IMG/VR virus record: IMGVR_UViG_3300023222_000330
Span: 1-28,881 of that record
Reading direction: 5' to 3' (one strand)
Source of the DNA: a virus
DNA length: 28,881 nucleotides
Shown piece by piece: positions 1 to 6,899 of the stretch. Both the position numbers and the translations under genes were made by a program. The notes beneath the pieces were generated by a model. It made no database searches and was not told where the DNA came from. It worked only from the letters and a program-made list of their open reading frames with translations. How positions within the stretch are numbered: the first letter of the stretch is position 1; each line of letters begins with the position of its first letter.

Positions 1-444
1 GAGATTAACTGGCAGGTAGGCGCTGTGGGTTCGGCAACTACCTTCGAGTCAAGTGCTGAAGCCAAGCAGACCATGTCTCAGAAGAGAGGCTTGCAACCAC
101 TGCTGAAGTTCTTATCAAACCTCCTCAACATTCACGTCATCAGTAGATTCGACCCTACTTACCATTTAGAGTTTACTGGTATGGAAAGACAGCGATCGGA
201 AGACTCGGAGATAAGGGAACGAGAGGTCAAGTCTTTCCGAACAATAAATGAAGTGCGAGCAGAGTTGGGATTGAAAGAGATCGAGGGTGGCGACACAATT
301 CTAAGTGAACTCTTCTTTGGATCGCCGTCACAACGTGCTGCACTTGAAGAGGCGAAGGGTGCGGGGGCAAGACCGGCTCAGGATCCCCAAGGCGCAAGAC
401 TAACTAAGGGGCTCGTTGACGCCGAGCGGCAACTTGATCAATAA
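1..444 (+). CDS. Phage portal protein, C-terminal part (5' end outside window)
   Basis: The frame is open from the first base, so this is the tail end of a longer gene; the GTG at 25 is only the first in-frame start-like codon. The visible 147 residues match the C-terminal region of phage portal proteins: a helix with a 'GLQPLL..LSNLLN' pattern, a 'DPTYHLEFTG' strand, then the typical 'SFRTINEVRAELGL' followed by a 'GGD' turn. Portals form the dodecameric ring at the capsid vertex through which DNA is packaged and ejected, and to which the connector binds. The stop TAA at 442-444 overlaps the ATG of the next gene by one base (TAATG), which suggests translational coupling. Terminase genes would be expected upstream, outside the window. 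The family call rests on motif patterns only. Confidence 0.8.
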   Translation, partial: EINWQVGAVGSATTFESSAEAKQTMSQKRGLQPLLKFLSNLLNIHVISRFDPTYHLEFTGMERQRSEDSEIREREVKSFRTINEVRAELGLKEIEGGDTILSELFFGSPSQRAALEEAKGAGARPAQDPQGARLTKGLVDAERQLDQ

Positions 445-3161
445 TGCCCGAACTCCAAGTCCGGATTAGCAAACTTCCGTTTGACGTACTTGATTTGTGG
501 CAAACCGAAGCTCTCGTTGAATTCGAGAGAATCCGCGGGGTTGGACTAGAAGTGATAGAGCGAGATGTGTTGAACGCTCTACCAGACCAAGAAGAACAAG
601 AATTGATTGGAACCGCAACCGGGGTCCCAGAAGCAGATATAATCGACGCAGGCTTAGAAGAGAACCTCCAAAGGTCCACCAAAACCGGCGCATTGAGAAA
701 GAACGTAGACCCCTTTAAACGCCAACTTGAGCAAGCAATCAGCGACTTCGAGCGCCGCCTCGAGTTTGGAGCCCCACTGAAGCCGGCACTAGGGGAAACC
801 ACCGCCAACCTACTTCTATTGAACATGCCCATCGAGGGTGGGGAATTAAAACTCCAAAGTGGAGAAGCCAGGACAGCGAAGCTGAATGGAGAAGGGCGCG
901 AAGAAATAGTTCCACTTCTTGCGGTAGTTGGAGTTCCAACTATCGACACCCTCAAGTTACGCGACGCGCTAACGGGAAAGAGATCGACTCAACCCGTTGT
1001 TATCAAGCACCCAAAGACGACAGCTTTCACAATCATTGAAGGAGCTGAGGAGTTTCTAGCATCCAGGATAACAAGCATTCCTGCGATGCTGATGATTGTG
1101 CACCGCCCACGCGACGCTCAAGCGCTGCCTGTAAACACGGACGTGCAAGTTGACAGAGTTCCGATAGAGACGAAAGCACGAGAAGTAGTGCGAGATGTGG
1201 TTTACAAACTGCCGTCTCTTTTAGAACCATTTGGTGAACTGGCCCGCCGTTTCACAGAAGAGGACTTCACTCTACTGTTTTGGGAGCGACTCACGCCGGA
1301 AGAAGAGCGGGTTGAACAGGTGGCAGAAAATAAGGCCCAACGCCGTGCTCAGGTTTGGACTAAACTGTTTGCAGACGCGCGCGAAGCAGGGAAAGACAAC
1401 GAGGAAGCTTCAAGAATTGCACGAAATGATCCTCGTTTTAGGCGCGCCGAAGATCTTGAAGAAGCGGCGATTGATCGAAAGATCAAAGTACAAGAAAAGT
1501 GGGAGGAGAGGCGGGAAGAATTCCGTGAAGCTGCTCGCGAAAGTATTAAACTAGCAGAAGAAGACGGCATCGGCGAACAATTCAGCATTGAAGACTTGAG
1601 TCCACATCTTATTTTTCGGGAAGCAAACAAAGGTCAACAAGTGGAAGAGGAAGATCGCAGCAGAGGTTATCCGGGCGGAGCATACGAGATCGGAGAACGA
1701 GTTGAGGTCAGAAACGCTCAAGGCGAGTGGGTTCCCGGTGTAGTGAACCGGATAGACGGATTTGACTTGCGCATAAAGCTAGAAAGCGGCAGCATGCGGA
1801 TGATCTCCGATCCTACGAAAGTGAGGCAGATCACCAAATTAGACCTCGGACAAAGAGCAGGACTTGACACAGAGCTTGAAATAAGGTATAATAAGGGTGT
1901 GGAGACGAGAATAGACATACCGAAGTTCAACGTGACCCTACCAGTGGGTTCCAACTCACTGCGGATCGAGACCGAACTCGGCCCAAGCACGGCGGAAATG
2001 AATTCTACCGTGCTGACGGTTAATGAAGAGACTTGGAGACGGAACCTCGACGCAGCACTCCGCGAGCGCGATCGTCTTTTTGCAGAGGCAAAAATCAAGA
2101 CCAACAATCAGAGTTTCCGCCCGAACGCTCCGTCGGATTGTGTCAAGGAATTCTTTGAGATTCGTGGCCTTCCGACGCAACGAATTAACAAAGCATCGGG
2201 CAAACCTGCTTGCGACAAGGAAACTTTGGAAGCATTCGTGACAATGGGCGACGACCTTGCGCCGATAGTTTTAGAAGCACGCGAAGCACAAGCGAAAGTT
2301 TCGCAGCTCGAAAAGTGGGAAGAGTTTGCACTCGCCGGCGAAGTCCAATGTAATTGGAATCAACTCGGTACTCCGCACGGACGTTACTCGTGCGACAGTC
2401 CCAACTTGCAGAACAGAATTAAAGAGATTCGAGAGACAATCGAAGCTCCGCAAGGATTCAAGTTCTTGAGTCTGGATCTTGGCCAAGCAGAATATGTCAC
2501 TTGGGCCTCGCTTTCGCAGGATCCGACGCTGATTAAAGCGTTCGAAGAAGGCAAAGATTTCCACACGCAGATGTTCCAAGAAATTAAGGCAGCTGCTCCG
2601 AACTTGGATATTAAAGGCGACGAGCGGCAGGCCGGTAAAACAATTAACTTCGCGCTGCTCTACCTGATGCAGCCGTTTGTGCTCGCTAAGAAACTTGGAA
2701 TCACGGAAGCGGAAGCGCGCGAAGTAATTCAAGCTTACGAAGAGCGAGCGCCGATCGCCACAGCCTACAAGATGCGAGTGATCAGAGAGATTCAAAAGAC
2801 TGGTGTTTCTATCACGAAGTTTGGCCGAGTGCGTGAACTGTCAGAGATTACAACCGCAAAACGTGGCCAACTCCACCAGTTGACGAAAACCTTGTGGCAT
2901 CATCATAACGCTGGAACTGCTGCTGAGGTATTGAAGATCAAGCAGGTTAAATCTTGGAAGGCAATCCGAAGAGCGTTTAGCGATGAAGACGCCCGATTGG
3001 CCATTCAAATGCACGATGAAGTAATCTTCATGGTGCGGGATGAAATTCTTGAAGAAGCGACTGAATTAGCAAAGGCCGCGTTCGACGAGGTAATTCCAGG
3101 CTTCTTGCCTTTCAAGGTTGATGTCCGAACAGGACGAAACTGGCTGCAGATTTCGAAGTAG
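444..3161 (+). CDS. Family-A DNA polymerase domain fused to a large N-terminal region of unknown role
   Basis: This 905-residue protein has a clear PolA-type polymerase core at about residues 515-905. Motif A has D678, Q681 and the steric-gate E683. Motif B has R728, K732, F736 and Y740 with the same four-residue spacing as Klenow R754/K758/F762/Y766. Motif C is H857-D858-E859. A PNLQN motif lies at 653-657. Both metal-binding aspartates are present, so activity is plausible. I see no 3'-5' exonuclease motifs in the N-terminal 510 residues. That half is charged and helical (coiled-coil-like around 285-375), with an SH3/KOW-like segment near 414-463 ('YEIGERVEV...GEWVPGVV'). The gene is coupled to the portal gene by TAATG and sits in the morphogenetic operon, where a replicative polymerase is not expected. 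It could be a relocated replication gene or a virion-associated enzyme. The polymerase call is secure; the role is not. Confidence 0.9.
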   Translation: MPELQVRISKLPFDVLDLWQTEALVEFERIRGVGLEVIERDVLNALPDQEEQELIGTATGVPEADIIDAGLEENLQRSTKTGALRKNVDPFKRQLEQAISDFERRLEFGAPLKPALGETTANLLLLNMPIEGGELKLQSGEARTAKLNGEGREEIVPLLAVVGVPTIDTLKLRDALTGKRSTQPVVIKHPKTTAFTIIEGAEEFLASRITSIPAMLMIVHRPRDAQALPVNTDVQVDRVPIETKAREVVRDVVYKLPSLLEPFGELARRFTEEDFTLLFWERLTPEEERVEQVAENKAQRRAQVWTKLFADAREAGKDNEEASRIARNDPRFRRAEDLEEAAIDRKIKVQEKWEERREEFREAARESIKLAEEDGIGEQFSIEDLSPHLIFREANKGQQVEEEDRSRGYPGGAYEIGERVEVRNAQGEWVPGVVNRIDGFDLRIKLESGSMRMISDPTKVRQITKLDLGQRAGLDTELEIRYNKGVETRIDIPKFNVTLPVGSNSLRIETELGPSTAEMNSTVLTVNEETWRRNLDAALRERDRLFAEAKIKTNNQSFRPNAPSDCVKEFFEIRGLPTQRINKASGKPACDKETLEAFVTMGDDLAPIVLEAREAQAKVSQLEKWEEFALAGEVQCNWNQLGTPHGRYSCDSPNLQNRIKEIRETIEAPQGFKFLSLDLGQAEYVTWASLSQDPTLIKAFEEGKDFHTQMFQEIKAAAPNLDIKGDERQAGKTINFALLYLMQPFVLAKKLGITEAEAREVIQAYEERAPIATAYKMRVIREIQKTGVSITKFGRVRELSEITTAKRGQLHQLTKTLWHHHNAGTAAEVLKIKQVKSWKAIRRAFSDEDARLAIQMHDEVIFMVRDEILEEATELAKAAFDEVIPGFLPFKVDVRTGRNWLQISK

Positions 3162-3174
3162 AGTGGGGCGGAAG

Positions 3175-3357
3175 ATGGAAGGCACGGGGATTTATCTAGT
3201 TGGTCTCGGCGCAGCCTGGACCGGATGGTGGCTTCGAGGTGTCATGGAAAGACTACATAAGGAAAATTTGTGGCAGAGCGCCAGAGAGATTGCTGTAAAA
3301 TATCCTGAGAACGGGGAGACACAACAGGCTCTTTATGAGTTGGCGAAGCATTTCTAA
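3175..3357 (+). CDS. Small single-pass membrane protein, unknown function
   Basis: A 60-residue protein starting at ATG 3175, preceded by a purine-rich GGGGCGGAAG stretch just after the polymerase stop. The same frame is open further upstream but would overlap the polymerase gene, so the internal ATG is preferred. Residues 4-22 (IYLVGLGAAWTGWWL then RGV) form one hydrophobic segment near the N-terminus, followed by a charged helical tail. The stop TAA at 3355-3357 overlaps the next ATG (TAATG). A small membrane protein next to another one could suggest a lysis or superinfection role, but there is no specific signature and I do not assign one. Confidence 0.6.
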   Translation: MEGTGIYLVGLGAAWTGWWLRGVMERLHKENLWQSAREIAVKYPENGETQQALYELAKHF

Positions 3358-3626
3358 TGATTGAAGTGGGCGTAATCCTCTTTCTAGCCTCGCTCTTGGT
3401 AATTTCTAACCTAGACAACGCACAGCCGTGGATGCTGCTGGCCATCATTGGCCTATTCTGGGTACACTTAATGGTTGTGGTCTGGTCTTCAACGTCGAAG
3501 TTCAAAAGGATTCATTTTAAGCACGGCAACACTGAAGTGGATATGATTTCGGTGAGAGGATACGATCCGAGGGCTCGTCGATATATTCGACGGGAAGCCG
3601 CACGAGCAAGGGGATTGATTGAGTGA
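3357..3626 (+). CDS. Small two-pass membrane protein, unknown function
   Basis: An 89-residue protein with two predicted membrane spans, about residues 3-18 (EVGVILFLASLLVIS) and 24-44 (PWMLLAIIGLFWVHLMVVVW). A basic, arginine-rich C-terminal tail (RRYIRREAARAR) probably lies in the cytoplasm. The start overlaps the stop of the preceding small membrane protein, and its own stop overlaps the GTG start of the following gene by four bases, so the three are probably translated as a coupled set. Two spans with a basic tail resemble class II holins in general layout, but no lysin lies nearby, so this is not a firm call. Confidence 0.65.
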   Translation: MIEVGVILFLASLLVISNLDNAQPWMLLAIIGLFWVHLMVVVWSSTSKFKRIHFKHGNTEVDMISVRGYDPRARRYIRREAARARGLIE

Positions 3627-3805
3627 TTGACATAGGCTCTTCTGTCGAGATCAAAGAACCCCAAGGTTCAGGTAAGTGGGACTGGACAGGAAAAACAGGA
3701 CTCGTCACGGAGGTCAGCACCCACTGCTTCTCAGTGCGTCGAGACGACACCGGACAAGTTGAGAGAGATGTCAGAGAGCATTACAGAGAAATCCGACCAC
3801 GATAG
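3623..3805 (+). CDS. Small SH3/KOW-like protein
   Basis: A 60-residue protein starting at GTG 3623 (GTGA overlap with the previous stop). The sequence shows a short beta-barrel pattern: 'DIGSSVEIKEPQGSGKW', 'GKTGLVTEVS', 'CFSVRRDDTG', ending 'YREIRPR'. Proteins of this kind usually bind nucleic acid or protein partners. A similar pattern occurs inside the upstream polymerase fusion near its residues 414-463, so the two may share a fold. The 3' end overlaps the next gene by about 38 bases. The fold call is by pattern only and the function is unknown. Confidence 0.6.
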   Translation: MIDIGSSVEIKEPQGSGKWDWTGKTGLVTEVSTHCFSVRRDDTGQVERDVREHYREIRPR

Positions 3806-4070
3806 ACTTCAAGAAGAAGTCGCAGATGCTCTCACTGAGCCGTCCTGGATTTCGGTTCAAGACGCCCTACCCTCTATAATCGAGACGTTTAGAGACGGGA
3901 CGAATTATCATGGTTTGGTAGATGCGTGGTATGACCAGTTTGAAAAACACAATCGTCGTGAATCCGCACTATGGACAAGTGATTCGACGGAGCCGAGATG
4001 GGTGGTGAACGGCGAGGCGCAGAAGGTTCCACCCACCCACTGGAGGTACTTGCCAGGACCGCCCATGTAA
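3768..4070 (+). CDS. DUF551-like protein
   Basis: A 100-residue protein from ATG 3768; a TTG at 3759 is an alternative start giving three more residues. It carries the two ends of the DUF551 family pattern: 'WISVQDALP' at residues 27-35 and 'THWRYLPGPP' at 90-99, with aromatic residues between. DUF551 proteins are common in phages and prophages, are usually short, and have no established biochemical role. The start lies inside the preceding gene in another frame. Located in the cargo-like stretch between portal and MuF. Confidence 0.65.
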   Translation: MSESITEKSDHDRLQEEVADALTEPSWISVQDALPSIIETFRDGTNYHGLVDAWYDQFEKHNRRESALWTSDSTEPRWVVNGEAQKVPPTHWRYLPGPPM

Positions 4071-4073
4071 CAG

Positions 4074-4082
4074 TGGTATAAT
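4074..4082 (+). promoter_or_regulatory. Possible extended -10 promoter element
   Basis: The sequence TGGTATAAT is a perfect TGnTATAAT extended -10 box in the 17-base gap between two genes. There is no good -35 hexamer at the usual 17-base spacing (a TTGCCA lies 21 bases upstream). Transcription would begin at or just before ATG 4088, giving a nearly leaderless message. An AAGG at 4083-4086 is very close to the ATG. It may be chance. Confidence 0.25.
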
Positions 4083-4087
4083 AAGGT

Positions 4088-4546
4088 ATGCCAAAAGATC
4101 AAAGGAAAGCATGGGATGCTGACAAGATGGGGTACGGTAAGCACACGTACACCCACGTCGATCCTGATGCAATCAACGTTGAAGACTTCGCGGTGGACTT
4201 GCGCGGAGAGCAGCAACACAGAGGTGACGTTCGAGAGGAGAACACCGCTTATAATGAGCGAGAGCCAGCAAATGAGGTCACACTTGACCTTCTATCTAAG
4301 ATTGGAACTGTGTTTTCAACCGGCGCCCAGGGTATGTCTGGTGTGTGGAAGGTGACTGGAATGCCAGTCGTCCATTCTCCTGAAGTCTTTTGTCGTGCCA
4401 CTCAAATGGGTGACGATGACGCTCTTTTAGGAGAAGAGCAAGAGCTCTCATGCACGGAATTAGGATGTGCTGTTGACAAAGATAACAAGTTTAGACAGGT
4501 GACAGGAAAAATTCTGCAAAAGGGTAAACACCAGAATCTTGGATGA
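4088..4546 (+). CDS. Hypothetical protein, 152 residues
   Basis: I do not recognise this protein. It begins MPKDQRKAWD, is hydrophilic in its first 65 residues and more compact afterwards, with no membrane segment. Cysteines occur at several positions in the C-terminal half (residues near 102, 121 and 126), with too little regularity to claim a metal site. It follows a 17-base gap containing an extended -10-like box, one of few places in this operon where genes do not overlap. Its TGA stop overlaps the upstream reach of the next ORF. Confidence 0.6.
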   Translation: MPKDQRKAWDADKMGYGKHTYTHVDPDAINVEDFAVDLRGEQQHRGDVREENTAYNEREPANEVTLDLLSKIGTVFSTGAQGMSGVWKVTGMPVVHSPEVFCRATQMGDDDALLGEEQELSCTELGCAVDKDNKFRQVTGKILQKGKHQNLG

Positions 4547-4559
4547 TGTGGTTTGGATA

Positions 4560-4748
4560 ATGCAGTCAAGTCTATGGGCCTTTTCTCAGGACAGAGCTGC
4601 ACGAGATCTCCCCAGGTGGACTAAGGCTTGGTGGAGAAAGGTTCTGGAGATCTATCTTAGTCGAGGTGGTAAGGTGCGAGAAGATGAGCATATTACACAT
4701 GAATTCGAAGGCTCAGACCCAGATAATCGACTTATTGACGTGGGTTAA
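4560..4748 (+). CDS. Small hypothetical protein
   Basis: A 62-residue ORF if ATG 4560 is used; TTG 4539 would add seven residues and overlap the previous gene. It is rich in tryptophan and basic residues early ('WTKAWWRKVLEIYLSRGG') and acidic at the end. No family is recognised. Its 3' end overlaps the next candidate gene by 65 bases, more than elsewhere in the operon, so one of the two starts or one of the two genes may be wrong. Confidence 0.4.
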   Translation: MQSSLWAFSQDRAARDLPRWTKAWWRKVLEIYLSRGGKVREDEHITHEFEGSDPDNRLIDVG

Positions 4749-5043
4749 GGAGCGAGGCCTCTCTGAGGAGACCGAACGGTGGTTATGCCCATTTACCAAG
4801 CGAATACGAGCCCGGGCACAGATGCTACCTCATCAGGCACGGACAGCTCTTTCTATTCCAACACTGTCTTCGTTGAGATCGAAAGGGATGAACGTCGAGA
4901 TAGAAGACCTCGGCGAGATTCAAGTGGTGCGATCGCACCGATTCCTTGGAGCGGGTGTAGGAGAAGCCGAGGCATTGCTAAGCATGCTGTACCAGCTCCG
5001 CCACGCCGACAATTCCGTAAGATTTTACGGTAATGTTGCTTGA
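4684..5043 (+). CDS. Hypothetical protein before the MuF gene
   Basis: A 119-residue ORF from ATG 4684, preceded by GAGAAG. The second half reads well as protein ('MNVEIEDLGEIQVV', then 'LGAGVGEAEALLSMLYQL'), with many codons beginning in G or A as in neighbouring genes. It overlaps the MuF start by 11 bases. A second frame is also open here: from ATG 4785 to TAA 5031-5033 ('MPIYQANTSPGTDATSSG...'). That frame meets the MuF ATG in a TAATG junction, but becomes arginine-rich and unconvincing after about residue 35. The early part of that frame plus the late part of this one would make one plausible protein, so a frameshift or sequence error is possible. Function unknown. Confidence 0.45.
   Translation: MSILHMNSKAQTQIIDLLTWVKERGLSEETERWLCPFTKRIRARAQMLPHQARTALSIPTLSSLRSKGMNVEIEDLGEIQVVRSHRFLGAGVGEAEALLSMLYQLRHADNSVRFYGNVA
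5015..5030 (+). promoter_or_regulatory. Small hairpin just before the MuF start codon
   Basis: CCGTAA and TTACGG form a perfect 6-bp inverted repeat around a 4-base loop (GATT), ending two bases before ATG 5033. It lies where a ribosome binding site would be, and no good Shine-Dalgarno sequence is visible. It may therefore limit independent initiation so that MuF depends on translation from upstream. This role is inferred. Confidence 0.3.
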
Positions 5044-6043
5044 CCGTGCTGCCGAAAGACGGGTCATGGAGATTACGCAGGCGGTAGTTTCGTCATTCTC
5101 TGTGTTCGCAATCGGCCGTGAATTGGGCCAGACAGTCGTCGAATCAGTTTCCTCCGCCCTTGGCTTAACAGCCGCTGGAAGACTAACCTTCCTCGAGTCA
5201 TCCTATATTGCTGGAAAGGCAGCGAGCATATTGGGTACTGACGCTCTCCGAAGAATGACTGAGGCAGAGCTGGTTACGTGGATAACTGAGAACAACATCG
5301 TTCTGACCGCTGCCGACCGAATCGTTATCGGTCAGATGAAAAGTAACACTGAGAGGTGGCTACAGGGGCGTTCGGAGGCATGGCAAGTCAGGTTGCGCGG
5401 GGAGATGGCGATAGCAGACACCGCTTGGAGAGCCACTCTCCAGAGTACGACTTTTGCTGATGCGGGTGCCCTTGCAGCGGCGCGGAGTTCGGCGCTGAGG
5501 AATCTCCTCAACAGAATGGGAGATAGCTCTGAACTCTGGCAGGCTGACATTGATCGGTTGGTGCAATCAGAGATGAATGCTTACTTCCAAACTGGACAAG
5601 TAGCGCTAGTTCCGGGAGACGAGCTAGTCTATAAGGTACCAAGAGGCTCTGCCTGCCCTCATTGCCTACGTATCTGTGTAAATGTGAACGGGACTTTCAA
5701 GAGGTTCAGGCTGGATGATGTAAGAGGTAATAGCAACGTAGGAACGCCAGCAATCGCATGGCAGTTCACGATCGGTCCTATTCATCCGTACTGCTATTGT
5801 GTTCTTTACAGGGAAGAAGATAAGGATCTTGGAGCGAGTGAGGCGCTGGCACGGGCGAAGGCTGAGTCTCTGGGTAAGAGCCTGATGAAGAACTCCTGTG
5901 GGATTTCAGACGACCCAGATCTGCTGTTCGAAGAGCAGGAAGGAGATCCCGATCATAGTCCACGTCCGGCACACTATACTGCTATGATCAATGCTGTAAA
6001 AAAGACGTACGGAGACTCTCTCCCTAGATTGCCAGACGAGTAA
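5033..6043 (+). CDS. MuF-like minor head / head morphogenesis protein
   Basis: A 336-residue protein with the C-terminal signature of phage Mu gpF/SPP1 gp7-type minor head proteins: a 'RLVQSEMNAYFQTG' helix (about 175-188), then C208-x2-C211-x3-C215 and H251-P-x-C254-x-C256, a probable metal-binding pair of clusters. The first 160 residues are mostly helical. Such proteins bind the portal inside the procapsid and are often carried in the virion in a few copies. They normally sit directly after the portal gene, so the 4.6 kb separation is unusual. The ATG at 5033 overlaps upstream reading frames; ATG 5066 is a possible later start. No toxin or other effector domain is recognised at the C-terminus. 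Confidence 0.8.
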   Translation: MLLDRAAERRVMEITQAVVSSFSVFAIGRELGQTVVESVSSALGLTAAGRLTFLESSYIAGKAASILGTDALRRMTEAELVTWITENNIVLTAADRIVIGQMKSNTERWLQGRSEAWQVRLRGEMAIADTAWRATLQSTTFADAGALAAARSSALRNLLNRMGDSSELWQADIDRLVQSEMNAYFQTGQVALVPGDELVYKVPRGSACPHCLRICVNVNGTFKRFRLDDVRGNSNVGTPAIAWQFTIGPIHPYCYCVLYREEDKDLGASEALARAKAESLGKSLMKNSCGISDDPDLLFEEQEGDPDHSPRPAHYTAMINAVKKTYGDSLPRLPDE

Positions 6044-6095
6044 CTCTGTCTTAACGTTCGTTGGTTGGTTGTACGATTACACTCGAAACCAACAA

Positions 6096-6896
6096 ATGAA
6101 TCTCGATAATCTACCAGATTTAGACGCCGCCCTGGACCTTCCAGATCAGCCCCTTTTGGGGTTGAATTTGATGCTGAAGGCGATCGAGCCAGAGAGCGAA
6201 GATGCTCCATGGCGATTCGCTGGCATCGCCTCTGATGAGTCAGAGGATGTTGAGGGTGACAAAATTCTCCGAAAGGCCCTCGATGTATCTTACGCAGCTC
6301 AGCGTGGGTATGTGAACTGGGATCATAGCCGGAAGCCAGCTGATCAAATCGGCTTCTTAACCAAGTGTGAAATCCTGAACAAGGATAGAATTCAAGAGCT
6401 GAGTAAGGCTCTGGGGAACATTCCGGAGACTGCTACTGTTTATGTAGAGGGCGAGCTGTATCGGCATATGCCCAATGCAAAGGAGACCTTCGCTCTCCTT
6501 AAGTCAGTGCCGCCTGGTGCGGTTGGGCCTGGACTCTCTCTCGATGGCGCCGTAGCACGAGATCGCGCCAACGGAGATGTAGTCAAGGCTTTCGTCAGAG
6601 GCGTGGCAATCACACCAGCGCCGGCACACCCCAGTACAGTAGCTCGCTTGAAGAAGTCCCTACTCGCCTATGAGGCGATTGCAGGACTTGAAGGTCAGCT
6701 CCCCTCAGATTTATCGTTATCCATCGCCCGTGATGTGGTGACAGAACTGAAGAAGCATGCGGACATTGAACAACCGCCTGCTCTTACTCACGATGAAGCG
6801 GTCTTGTTTGTACTTCGAAAAAGACCGCATTTTACATACGAGCTTGCGAGTAAGCTCGTTCAGTACACCATGCAGAAACTGGAAAGAGGAGCTTAG
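6096..6896 (+). CDS. Prohead protease
   Basis: A 266-residue protein from ATG 6096 (TTG 6069 would add nine residues). It shows the pattern of caudoviral prohead serine proteases. 'FAGIASDESEDVEGDKIL' is followed by 'RGYVNWDHSRKP', where H77 is the likely catalytic histidine. 'GPGLSLDGAV' then supplies the likely nucleophile S148, and 'FVRGVAITPAPAHPST' is the closing strand typical of the family. The enzyme cleaves scaffold and capsid precursors during maturation. Its place directly before the scaffold-like and capsid genes fits. The last 80 residues are a helical extension. No strong ribosome binding site precedes the chosen start, so the exact start is uncertain. Confidence 0.8.
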   Translation: MNLDNLPDLDAALDLPDQPLLGLNLMLKAIEPESEDAPWRFAGIASDESEDVEGDKILRKALDVSYAAQRGYVNWDHSRKPADQIGFLTKCEILNKDRIQELSKALGNIPETATVYVEGELYRHMPNAKETFALLKSVPPGAVGPGLSLDGAVARDRANGDVVKAFVRGVAITPAPAHPSTVARLKKSLLAYEAIAGLEGQLPSDLSLSIARDVVTELKKHADIEQPPALTHDEAVLFVLRKRPHFTYELASKLVQYTMQKLERGA

Positions 6897-6899
6897 CTC

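Noticed and set aside
25-444. Independent small gene starting at GTG 25
   Set aside because: The frame is open to base 1 and the protein matches the C-terminal part of portal proteins, so it is a truncated gene at the window edge.
1885-1896. TATAAT-containing 12-mer as a promoter
   Set aside because: It lies within the polymerase coding sequence, lacks the extended -10 TG and a -35 box, and is explained by the codons for IRYNKG.
2271-2795. 174-codon minus-strand ORF opposite the polymerase
   Set aside because: It lies wholly within the conserved polymerase motifs on the other strand and has no recognisable features or ribosome site.
3118-3174. Earlier start for the first small membrane protein
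   Set aside because: It would overlap the end of the polymerase gene and add a basic stretch without a ribosome site; ATG 3175 is better placed.
3175-3626. Holin pair / lysis cassette
   Set aside because: The two small membrane proteins have a suitable size, but no endolysin or spanin is nearby and no specific holin signature is visible.
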